DNA of 64,000 nt from Rhodobiaceae bacterium UBA7804. Lineage in GTDB: Bacteria > Pseudomonadota > Alphaproteobacteria > Parvibaculales > Parvibaculaceae. Position 1 is the stretch's first letter. The number at the start of each line of letters is the position of its first letter. A program made the position numbers and the translations under genes. Shown piece by piece: positions 53,761 to 60,998 of this stretch. The stretch is taken from NCBI GenBank assembly GCA_002480495.1, contig DLCG01000008.1:23243-87242 (forward strand), given 5' to 3'. Under the pieces are notes generated by a model. The model saw only the letters and a list, made by a program, of their open reading frames with translations, made no database searches and was not told where the DNA came from.

Positions 53761-54108
53761 ATGGACGAGCCGGGCGAGGACGAACTGAGGCGCATGTTCG
53801 GCCCGCGGCTTCGCGCCGAACTTGACGAGCTGCGTCAGCAATCCGACGACACTTCAGCCGACCGCAAACCCGTGACACTCGATCAGCAGAGCGTCGGCCG
53901 CCTGTCGCGCATGGATGCGATGCAGGCACAGGCGATGGCCGAGGCCGTGAATGTGCGCCGCAAACAAAGACAGACGCTCATTCAACAGGCGCTGCAGCGT
54001 ATGGAGCAAGGCGAATTCGGCTACTGCCTCGCCTGCGGCGATTTCATCGGACTGAAGCGGCTGGAAATAGACCCCGCCAGCACGCATTGCGTGGCCTGCG
54101 CGAAGTGA
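53761..54108 (+). CDS. DksA/TraR-type zinc-finger protein
   Basis: The 115-residue protein has a helical N-terminus and a C-terminal C4 zinc finger, CLAC...CVAC, within the family signature GEFGYCLACGDFI and DPASTHCVACAK. The acidic coiled-coil tip typical of true DksA is shortened, so it may not act as a full secondary-channel regulator of RNA polymerase. It starts 20 bp after the stress protein gene and converges with thiG, 7 bp apart. Confidence 0.88.
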   Translation: MDEPGEDELRRMFGPRLRAELDELRQQSDDTSADRKPVTLDQQSVGRLSRMDAMQAQAMAEAVNVRRKQRQTLIQQALQRMEQGEFGYCLACGDFIGLKRLEIDPASTHCVACAK

Positions 54109-54115
54109 CGCCGCT

Positions 54116-54925
54116 TCAGATCAGCCCGCCCATGGGCGATGAGGGGTCGGCATATTTCTTCTTCGGCATCCGTCCCGCGAGATAGGCAAGACGGCCTGCC
54201 TCGACGGCGAGTTTCATCGCGCGGGCCATCCTGATCGGGTCTTTGGCTTCCGCAATCGCCGTGTTCATCAGCACGCCATCGACGCCGAGCTCCATCGCGA
54301 CGGCGGCGTCGGATGCCGTACCGACGCCCGCATCGACCAGCACCGGCACTTTCGACTGCTCGACGATGAGGCGGATGTTGATCGGATTCTGGATGCCGAG
54401 GCCCGAACCGATAGGCGCGGCCAGCGGCATGATCGCGCAGCAGCCCATGTCTTCGAGCTTCTTCGCCATGATCGGGTCGTCGGTGCAATAGACCATGACC
54501 TCGAAGCCGTCCTTCAACAGGGCTTCGGCGGCGCGCAGCGTTTCGATCATGTCGGGATAGAGCGTCTTCTGGTCGCCCAGCACTTCGAGCTTCACGAGGT
54601 TCCAGCCGCCCGCTTCGCGCGCGAGGCGGAGCGTGCGCACGGCGTCTTCCGCCGTGTAGCAGCCGGCCGTGTTCGGCAGGTAGATGACCTTCTTGGGGTC
54701 GATATAGTCGACGAGCATGGGCTCGTTCGGATTGGTGACGTTCACGCGGCGCACGGCGACGGTGACGATCTCCGCGCCCGCGGCTTCCACGGCCGCCGCG
54801 TTCTGCGCGAGGTCCTTATACTTGCCCGTGCCGACGATGAGGCGCGACTTGAGCTTGCGGCCCGCGACGATGAATTCGTCCTCGCCTGCCGCCTGTTCCG
54901 CCATGCGCGCTGCCGCTTCCGTCAC
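54116..54925 (-). CDS. thiG: Thiazole synthase
   Basis: The 269-residue TIM-barrel enzyme condenses deoxyxylulose phosphate, dehydroglycine and ThiS-thiocarboxylate to the thiazole of thiamine. SRLIVGTGKYKD, the Schiff-base Lys in LVKLEVLGD, DAGVGTASDAAVAMELG and the C-terminal KKYADPSSPMGGLI are present. GTG at 54925 lies seven bases after GGAG; the frame also allows GTG 54934 and ATG 54904. It is downstream of thiS. No TPP riboswitch was recognised before thiS, and no thiO or thiE is in the window. Confidence 0.93.
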   Translation of the reverse strand: MTEAAARMAEQAAGEDEFIVAGRKLKSRLIVGTGKYKDLAQNAAAVEAAGAEIVTVAVRRVNVTNPNEPMLVDYIDPKKVIYLPNTAGCYTAEDAVRTLRLAREAGGWNLVKLEVLGDQKTLYPDMIETLRAAEALLKDGFEVMVYCTDDPIMAKKLEDMGCCAIMPLAAPIGSGLGIQNPINIRLIVEQSKVPVLVDAGVGTASDAAVAMELGVDGVLMNTAIAEAKDPIRMARAMKLAVEAGRLAYLAGRMPKKKYADPSSPMGGLI

Positions 54926-55012
54926 TTTTTTCACTCCGTTTCTGGTCGCTTTTCCGGACGGCGAACCGCAGCCCCGGATTTCGACACGGCGTTTCGCCTG
55001 GAAAAGCTCCTG

Positions 55013-55213
55013 TCAGCCGCCGCCGACGAAATTCACGATTTCGATGCGGTCGCCCTCTCCGAGCGCGACTTCCGCATAGGCCGAGCGGGGCACGATCTCG
55101 AGATTGCGTTCGACCGCGATCTTTTGCGGGACAAGTCCGAAGCTCTCGATCAGGCCGAGCACCGTCATCGGACCCGTCACCTCGCGTTCCTCGCCATTCA
55201 CCGTGAGCTTCAT
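55013..55213 (-). CDS. thiS: Sulfur carrier protein ThiS
   Basis: The 66-residue ubiquitin-like protein ends in FVGGG, the C-terminal glycines being adenylated and thiocarboxylated to carry sulfur to ThiG. The core MKLTVNGEERE and VALGEGDRIEIVNFVGGG are typical. It is upstream of thiG on the same strand with an 87-bp gap to the chosen thiG start. Confidence 0.93.
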   Translation of the reverse strand: MKLTVNGEEREVTGPMTVLGLIESFGLVPQKIAVERNLEIVPRSAYAEVALGEGDRIEIVNFVGGG

Positions 55214-55495
55214 GTCTTCCTTAACGCCTCCGCACTGGCCGGATAATGGGTTAGGGGGCCCCCGAGTTCAAGGAGGCCCATGGGCAATATCCCGCCCGGT
55301 CCCCCTCCCCTTACGGCAGGTCCAAGGCCTTGGCCCGACAAGGCTTTTACAGGCGGAGGGAGTTGCGTATAAAGAAGGCCGAGATTCGGGGGGCGGAAGC
55401 GGCCGGGGGACCACATTTTCGCCCTTTTGCCGCCCGATAGCTTCTCCCAAGAGTTCACACGCGCCCCAACGACCGAGACGGAAGTCCTCGACCCG

Positions 55496-55969
55496 ATGGC
55501 CAAATCCAGCACCAGAGCGTCGGCCCAGAAATCATCCGCGAAGCCGGTCTTCGTGCTGAACGGGCCGAACCTGAACCTGCTCGGCCAGCGGGAGCCGGAA
55601 ATCTATGGCCGCACGACGCTTGCCGATATCGAGAAACAGGTGCGCGCCAAGGCAAAGGCGCTCGGGCTTACCGCCGATTGCCGCCAGTCGAACCATGAAG
55701 GCGAACTCGTCGACTGGATTCACGAAGCGCGCGAAGGCGCATGCGGCGTGATCCTCAATGCGGGCGCCTATTCGCACACCTCCATCGCGATCCACGATGC
55801 GCTCGCGGCGCTCGACATTCCGGTGATCGAAGTTCACATCTCGAATGTCTACAAGCGCGAGAGCTTCCGCCACCATTCGACCATTTCATCCGTCGCCACC
55901 GGCGTCATCTGCGGTCTCGGCACGATCGGCTACGATCTGGCGCTCGAAGCCGTGAAGAGCAAACTCTAG
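55496..55969 (+). CDS. aroQ: 3-dehydroquinate dehydratase, type II
   Basis: The 157-residue enzyme of the shikimate pathway has the class II motifs NGPNLNLLGQREPEIYG (catalytic Tyr), SNHEGELVDWIHEA, NAGAYSHTSIAI and EVHISNVYKRESFRHHS. The first 16 residues are a basic Ser/Ala-rich extension. It opens a plus-strand operon with accB and accC; aroQ-accB-accC is a widespread proteobacterial arrangement. Confidence 0.95.
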   Translation: MAKSSTRASAQKSSAKPVFVLNGPNLNLLGQREPEIYGRTTLADIEKQVRAKAKALGLTADCRQSNHEGELVDWIHEAREGACGVILNAGAYSHTSIAIHDALAALDIPVIEVHISNVYKRESFRHHSTISSVATGVICGLGTIGYDLALEAVKSKL

Positions 55970-55980
55970 AGGATACCGTC

Positions 55981-56523
55981 TTGGCATCGAAACCCACGCC
56001 GCCCGGAAGCGCTCCGAGGAGCAAAGGGAACGGCAAGTCCGCGAGTAAACAGGAAAGCAAGAAGAGCGAGATGAGCAAAGCAGGCGTCGACCAGGAACTG
56101 ATCCGGCAACTCGCCGCCCTCCTCACGGAGACGGACCTCAGCGAAATCGAGATCGAAACGGACGGGCTGAAGCTGCGCGTCGCGCGGCAGGTAGCTCAGG
56201 CGGTCGCGCATGTGGCGGCTCCGGCCCCCGTGGCGCATGCGCCGGCGGCGGCGCCCGCAGCCGCCACCGCAGCCGAGGCGGCCTCCCATCCCGGCGCCGT
56301 CAGTTCGCCGATGGTCGGCACGGCCTATCTCGCGCCGGAGCCGGGCGCTGCCGTCTTCGCCCAGCCGGGCACGCAGGTCAGCGAAGGCCAGACTGTCCTC
56401 ATCATCGAAGCGATGAAGACGATGAACCACATTCCGGCGCCGCGCTCCGGCAAGCTCACCGCCGTGCTGGTGGATGACGGGCAGCCGGTCGAGTTCGGCG
56501 AACCGCTCTTCGTGATCGAGTAA
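55981..56523 (+). CDS. accB: Biotin carboxyl carrier protein of acetyl-CoA carboxylase
   Basis: AccB carries the biotin moved between AccC and the carboxyltransferase. It has an N-terminal helical segment (DQELIRQLAALLTETDLSEIEIE), an Ala/Pro-rich linker, and the biotinyl domain with the modified lysine in IEAMKTMNHI. A TTG at 55981 with AGAGGA seven bases ahead gives 180 residues and leaves only 11 bp after aroQ; ATG at 56071 gives the more usual 150 residues, so the start is uncertain. Confidence 0.92.
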   Translation: MASKPTPPGSAPRSKGNGKSASKQESKKSEMSKAGVDQELIRQLAALLTETDLSEIEIETDGLKLRVARQVAQAVAHVAAPAPVAHAPAAAPAAATAAEAASHPGAVSSPMVGTAYLAPEPGAAVFAQPGTQVSEGQTVLIIEAMKTMNHIPAPRSGKLTAVLVDDGQPVEFGEPLFVIE

Positions 56524-56540
56524 GGGACGGGCGGGCCCCA

Positions 56541-57887
56541 ATGTTCGAAAAGGTTCTCATTGCAAATCGCGGCGAAATCGCGCTGCGCGTCCACCGCGCC
56601 TGCCGCGAAATGGGCATCAAGACGGTCGCGATCCATTCGACGGCGGATGCGGATGCGATGCATGTCCGCCTCGCGAATGAAAGCGTGTGCATCGGTCCCG
56701 CACCCGCCAGCGAGAGCTATCTGAACATTCCGGCGATCATCTCGGCCTGCGAGATCACGGGCGCGGATGCGGTTCATCCCGGCTATGGCTTCCTGTCCGA
56801 GAATGCGAAGTTCGCCGACATCCTGCATGCCCACGGCATCACCTTCATCGGTCCGACCGCCGAACATATCCGCGTCATGGGCGACAAGATCCAGGCGAAG
56901 ATCACCGCCAAGGAACTCGGCATTCCCGTGGTGCCAGGGTCGGACGGCGCGATCCGCACCGACGAGGAAGCCTACAAGGTCGCCGAAGAGACGGGCTATC
57001 CCGTGCTCGTGAAGGCGGCGGCTGGCGGCGGCGGCCGCGGCATGAAGGTCGCGCGCTCCAAGGGCGAGCTTTCCTCCGCCCTGTCGACGGCGCGCGCGGA
57101 AGCGAAGGCCGCCTTCGGCGACGACTCGCTCTACATGGAGAAGTATCTCGGCCAGCCGCGCCATATCGAGGTGCAGGTGATCGCCGACAGTCACGGCAAT
57201 GTGGCCCATCTCGGCGAGCGCGACTGTTCGCTGCAGCGCCGTCACCAGAAGGTGCTGGAGGAATGCCCCTCGCCCGCGCTCAACGCGCAGCAGCGCGAGG
57301 AGATCGGCGGCATCGTTTCGCGCGCCATCAAGAAGCTCGGCTATCTCGGCGTCGGCACGGTCGAATTCCTTTATGAAGACGGCCAGTTCTTCTTCATCGA
57401 GATGAACACGCGCCTGCAGGTCGAACATCCGATCACGGAAGCCGTGACGGGGATCGACCTCGTGCGTGAGCAGATCCGCATCGCGGCGGGCATGGAGATG
57501 AGCTTCAGCCAGGAAGATGTGCAGTTCAACGGACATGCCATCGAGTGCCGCATCAACGCTGAAGATCCCAAGACCTTCGCGCCCTCGCCCGGCACCATCA
57601 AGGATTTCCACACGCCGGGCGGCCTTGGCGTGCGCGTCGACAGCGCGGTCTATTCGGGCTATCGCATTCCGCCCTATTACGACAGCCTGATCGGCAAGCT
57701 GGTGGTGAGCGGGCGCAATCGCAACGAATGCATGATGCGGCTGCGCCGCACGCTGCATGAGTTCGTGATCGACGGAATCAAGACCACCATCCCGCTCTTC
57801 CAGGAACTGGTGAACGAGCCGGATTTCATCAACGGCGAGTACCACATTCACTGGCTGGAAGACTTCCTGAAGAAGCAGCAGGGCTGA
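56541..57887 (+). CDS. accC: Biotin carboxylase subunit of acetyl-CoA carboxylase
   Basis: The 448-residue ATP-grasp enzyme carboxylates biotin on AccB. It shows FEKVLIANRGEIALR, HPGYGFLSEN, the glycine-rich AAAGGGGRGMKVA loop, KYLGQPRHIEVQV, and the catalytic FIEMNTRLQVEHPITE motif. It starts 17 bp after accB, completing the accBC operon, and is followed by aat on the same strand. Confidence 0.97.
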   Translation: MFEKVLIANRGEIALRVHRACREMGIKTVAIHSTADADAMHVRLANESVCIGPAPASESYLNIPAIISACEITGADAVHPGYGFLSENAKFADILHAHGITFIGPTAEHIRVMGDKIQAKITAKELGIPVVPGSDGAIRTDEEAYKVAEETGYPVLVKAAAGGGGRGMKVARSKGELSSALSTARAEAKAAFGDDSLYMEKYLGQPRHIEVQVIADSHGNVAHLGERDCSLQRRHQKVLEECPSPALNAQQREEIGGIVSRAIKKLGYLGVGTVEFLYEDGQFFFIEMNTRLQVEHPITEAVTGIDLVREQIRIAAGMEMSFSQEDVQFNGHAIECRINAEDPKTFAPSPGTIKDFHTPGGLGVRVDSAVYSGYRIPPYYDSLIGKLVVSGRNRNECMMRLRRTLHEFVIDGIKTTIPLFQELVNEPDFINGEYHIHWLEDFLKKQQG

Positions 57888-57996
57888 TCCGCGGCGGAAT
57901 GCCCGGCCCTCTCCGTGTAAACGGTATCGCTTGCTTGCGGGCTCGGCTAGATTCCGCGGGAACAACTGCGACGGCCAGGACGTTTGCGGAAACGAG

Positions 57997-58647
57997 ATGA
58001 GCGAGATCGACGCCGAAGTGCTGCTTCGTGCCTATGCGTATGGCGTGTTTCCGATGGCGGAATCGCGCGACGATCCGCAGCTCTACTGGATCGATCCGGA
58101 AGCCCGCGGCATCCTGCCCCTGAACGGCTTTCACATTCCCAAACGCCTCCGGCGCACTATTCGCCGGCATCCTTTCGACGTGCGCATCGACACCGCCTTC
58201 CGGGAGACGATGCTCGGCTGCGCGGAAACGGCGCCGAACCGCGACGGCACCTGGATCAACGACCGGATTCTCGATCTCTATTGCGAGCTTCATGAGCGCG
58301 GCCGCGCGCATTCGGTCGAATGCTGGCAGGGCGGCGAGCTCGCCGGCGGGTTATATGGCGTGTCGCTCGGGGCGGCTTTCTTCGGCGAGAGCATGTTCAG
58401 CCGCGCGACGGACGCAAGCAAGGTGGCGCTCGTCTATCTGGTGGCCCGGCTCATCCGGGGCGGATACACGCTGCTCGACACGCAGTTCGTGACCTCGCAT
58501 CTCGAACAGTTCGGCGCGATCGAGATTTCGCGGGACGAGTATCGCGTGAAGCTTTTCGAGGCGACATCCGCGGAAGCGGATTTCTATTCGCTGCCGCTCG
58601 ACGCTTCGCCCGACGAGGTTTTGCAGTCCGTCACCCAGATGTCGTAG
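57997..58647 (+). CDS. aat: Leucyl/phenylalanyl-tRNA-protein transferase
   Basis: The 216-residue N-end-rule enzyme attaches Leu or Phe to proteins starting with Arg or Lys, marking them for ClpAP. Typical blocks are YAYGVFPMAESRDD, PEARGILPL, TWINDRI, HSVECWQGGELAGGLYGVSLG, FFGESMFSR and DTQFVTSHLEQFGA. The ATG at 57997 was chosen over upstream in-frame codons. Its 3' end overlaps the converging DUF2155 gene by 64 bp. Confidence 0.95.
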   Translation: MSEIDAEVLLRAYAYGVFPMAESRDDPQLYWIDPEARGILPLNGFHIPKRLRRTIRRHPFDVRIDTAFRETMLGCAETAPNRDGTWINDRILDLYCELHERGRAHSVECWQGGELAGGLYGVSLGAAFFGESMFSRATDASKVALVYLVARLIRGGYTLLDTQFVTSHLEQFGAIEISRDEYRVKLFEATSAEADFYSLPLDASPDEVLQSVTQMS

Positions 58648-59018
58648 ACGGGATGCTCGAGCGCGTTGAGGCCCGGGCTTTCGGCAAACATCCATCCCGA
58701 GAAGATCGGCGCGGGCTGGACTTCCGTACCCGCCTGCGGATCCGCCGCGGTTGCGCCGCTGCGCTCCAATTGGCGAATCTCGACATAGGCGGCGGTGCGC
58801 GGCGTCTCCTCGGGTGGAGCCTTGTCGCAAGTGCGCACCAGCACCTGCAGCGCACCGAAAGTCGCCGGCTCTCCCACCTTCGCCTCGAACTCCGTCACAT
58901 GCGCGGTGATCTTGTCGAGACCGCTGAAGACGGCAACCGGGTACTTCTCCGCGAGCGCGGGCCCCACGCCTAGAAGCGCGAAGGCGAGACCGGCTGCCGA
59001 AGAGATAAGGATGCGCAT
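58584..59018 (-). CDS. Secreted DUF2155 protein
   Basis: The 144-residue protein has a signal peptide (ending ALA-EKYP) and the DUF2155 domain: FSGLDKITAHV, a pair of conserved cysteines (RTCDKAP and VTDCK), and IFSGWMFAESPGLNALEHPVYDIWV. The family is restricted largely to alphaproteobacteria and has no known function. It is conserved next to aat and the NDUFA12-like gene. The two cysteines probably form a periplasmic disulfide. Confidence 0.88.
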   Translation of the reverse strand: MRILISSAAGLAFALLGVGPALAEKYPVAVFSGLDKITAHVTEFEAKVGEPATFGALQVLVRTCDKAPPEETPRTAAYVEIRQLERSGATAADPQAGTEVQPAPIFSGWMFAESPGLNALEHPVYDIWVTDCKTSSGEASSGSE

Positions 59019-59041
59019 CGGCGCTCTCCCGAAAAGGGGGC

Positions 59042-59497
59042 TTATTTGTCGCCGCTATCCGACGCGGAGAAGACCGCCTGGCCGATAAGGCTCATGAGAT
59101 CGACCGAGCCCTGCGTGAACATGATCTCGCCGCCATCGGCGAGCAGTTCCTCGCTGCCGCCCGGCGTCACCGAAATGTAGGAGCCGCCGAGCAGGCCCTC
59201 GCTGGTGATCTTGGCGCTGCTGTCGTCGGGCAGCTTCACGTCGGGCGCGATGTCGAGGGTGACCACTGCCTGATAGGTCTCGGGATCGAGCGACTGCTTC
59301 ACCACCGTGCCGATCTTGATGCCGGAGAGGCGGACATCCGCGCCGGTCGCAAGCCCGTCGACGGAACTGAAGGCGGCGTCCACGTGGTAGCCGGAGGAAG
59401 AACGCATGCCGGAGGTCGTATAACCGTAGAAGAGGAAGACGGCGGCGACCGCGACGACGAGCGTGCCGATCAGCGTTTCAACGAGATTGCTTTGCAT
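59042..59497 (-). CDS. mlaD: MlaD-like MCE-domain lipid transport protein
   Basis: The 151-residue protein has one N-terminal membrane helix (about 8-25) and an MCE domain (about 38-115; VDGLATGADVRLSGIKIGTV and GLLGGSYISV). MlaD hexamers in the inner membrane pass phospholipids between the MlaFE ABC transporter and the periplasmic carrier. mlaE and mlaF are not in the window. ATG 59497 gives the expected N-terminus; the longer frame overlaps the NDUFA12-like gene. Confidence 0.9.
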   Translation of the reverse strand: MQSNLVETLIGTLVVAVAAVFLFYGYTTSGMRSSSGYHVDAAFSSVDGLATGADVRLSGIKIGTVVKQSLDPETYQAVVTLDIAPDVKLPDDSSAKITSEGLLGGSYISVTPGGSEELLADGGEIMFTQGSVDLMSLIGQAVFSASDSGDK

Positions 59498-59541
59498 GGA
59501 CGTCCCCGGATTGACCTTGGATCGGATGATGCGGCAGCTGC

Positions 59542-59940
59542 CTATTCGGGGCGCCAGGCCTGATAGTCGCCCGTCGCCTGCGGCCGGTGCGAACCTTTGT
59601 GCAGGCTGCCCGCCGGGCGGTAGGCCTGCGGCGTGCCGGTCAGGTTCGGCATATGCGGCTTCTGCCACTCGCGGGGCTTGTAGTCCTCGGCGTTGGGCGG
59701 CGTATCCACCGTGTGGTGGAGCCAGCCATGCCATTCGGGCGGCACGCGGGAAGCTTCCGCAAGGCCGTTATAGATGACCCAGCGGCGCTGATAGCCGCCA
59801 ATGGCCTCACCGTCCTTCGCTTCGTAGTAGCGGTTGCCCTGCCCGTCCTCGCCGACCAGCCTGCCCTTGCGCCAGGTATGGAAGCGGGTGCCCATGGTCT
59901 GGCCCTGCCACCAGATGAAAATTTCGGAAAACAAGCCCAT
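59542..59940 (-). CDS. NDUFA12-like accessory subunit of complex I
   Basis: The 132-residue protein of the 17.2-kDa (NDUFA12/B17.2) family has WWQGQTMGTRFHTWRKGRLVGED, GNRYYE, RRWVIYNGLAEASRVPPEWHGWLHH and a proline-rich YKPREWQKPH region. This supernumerary subunit of NADH:ubiquinone oxidoreductase is kept by alphaproteobacteria and mitochondria. ATG 59940 starts the conserved part. It stands with mlaD and DUF2155 on the minus strand. Confidence 0.92.
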   Translation of the reverse strand: MGLFSEIFIWWQGQTMGTRFHTWRKGRLVGEDGQGNRYYEAKDGEAIGGYQRRWVIYNGLAEASRVPPEWHGWLHHTVDTPPNAEDYKPREWQKPHMPNLTGTPQAYRPAGSLHKGSHRPQATGDYQAWRPE

Positions 59941-60071
59941 GAGACGGTCCCATCGAGAAAGCGAGCGGCGCGAAAAGATGCGCCCATCATAACCGCGATT
60001 CCGGCCCGAGCGGGGCGGAAAGCGGGCCGAATATGGCACCGAGAAGGGGGCGGGTCCAGCCTTGAGACGGC

Positions 60072-60596
60072 CTATTCGAGCGCCCAGGTCGTTTGTGCGG
60101 CGGCCTTCTTGCGGCGCAGCCCCTCGCGCTCATGGATGAGCATGGGCTGACGGTAGATGCCGCCTGCCCGCTCGAACTGCCGGTCGTCGTGAAGCACCCA
60201 TTCCATGCGGTGGAGAAGGCTCGCCGGCGTCACGGGCTTCACGAGGAGATGGGTCGCGCCGATCTCGAAAGCCTCCGTGAGGAGGCCTCGCGAGGCATGC
60301 CCCGTGAGGATGATGATGGGGGTGAAGCATATGGGCTCGTTGCCCACCGCACGGACCTGCGTGATGAATTCGCGCCCGTTCATGGGCTGCATTTCCCAGT
60401 CCGTGATGATCAGGTCGACATCGTGAAGCTGCAGCTCCACAAGGCCGTCCGTACCGTCGCGCGCCTGAAGAATGTCGCTGATGCCGAAGCTGTGGAGCAT
60501 GGTCCGCAACAGCAGCCTCATGCTGCCATTGTCCTCGACCATCAGGATTTTCAGCGACTTCAGCTCCTTGCCGAAGGCTGTACTCACCTCGCCCAC
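60072..60596 (-). CDS. Single-domain response regulator (receiver) protein
   Basis: The protein of about 174 residues is a CheY-like receiver: LMVEDNGSMRLLL (acid pocket), phospho-acceptor Asp in LIITDWEMQPMNG, Thr in IILTGHA and Lys in LLVKPVTP. A C-terminal tail of about 45 charged residues (HEREGLRRKKAAAQ) follows, without a DNA-binding domain. GTG 60596 follows GGAG by eight bases; the frame is open to ATG 60725. No partner kinase is adjacent, so the pathway is unknown. Confidence 0.85.
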   Translation of the reverse strand: MGEVSTAFGKELKSLKILMVEDNGSMRLLLRTMLHSFGISDILQARDGTDGLVELQLHDVDLIITDWEMQPMNGREFITQVRAVGNEPICFTPIIILTGHASRGLLTEAFEIGATHLLVKPVTPASLLHRMEWVLHDDRQFERAGGIYRQPMLIHEREGLRRKKAAAQTTWALE

Positions 60597-60998
60597 GCCG
60601 CTTCTCCACCTGTCCTGGGTTTCAAGCCTTTGGAGAAGTGATAGCAGACCGGAGGTTTCCACCCTGTTAACACCTCGATTCGGGGCGGCCCCCCCACCGC
60701 ATTTCGTGTCACGGATGCCCGCCATATCTACATCTTGCGTCTTTGGCTTGACGCCTGCCGCCCATCCTCCCTAGGATTTGGTTTCCCTCAGGGGACGAGG
60801 CAGGAGAGACAGGCGGACATCGGACAGAGAAAACCGGCCGGGCGACGAAAGCCGAATGAAGTCAACCACTTGGCGGTTGGACTCCAGAGCGGCGCGGCGC
60901 AACGGGAAAGTGCGCCCTGAAACCTGTGCGGCACGGCTGAAAAGGCGTCCCCCTCCTCCTCCGAGACACAGATTACCGAGCGAGAATCCGGGGGCCAG
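60597..60998. other. Divergent intergenic region upstream of nrdJ
   Basis: About 400 bp lie between the response regulator and nrdJ. A candidate nrdJ promoter lies at 60748-60777, leaving a leader of about 215 nt. I looked for NrdR boxes and a cobalamin riboswitch and did not find a convincing match to either. Confidence 0.4.
60748..60777 (+). promoter_or_regulatory. Candidate sigma70 promoter for nrdJ
   Basis: TTGACG (60748-60753) and TAGGAT (60772-60777) are 18 bp apart. This is a moderate match on the correct strand, about 220 bp before the nrdJ ATG. Confidence 0.4.

Noticed and set aside
55214..55495. TPP riboswitch before thiS
   Set aside because: I searched the minus strand for the conserved thi-box core and found no adequate match; a GGATAAT word occurs only on the wrong strand.
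60790..60815. Cobalamin riboswitch before nrdJ
   Set aside because: GGCAGGAGA near 60799 resembles part of a B12 box, but the rest of the box and the upstream conserved elements are missing.
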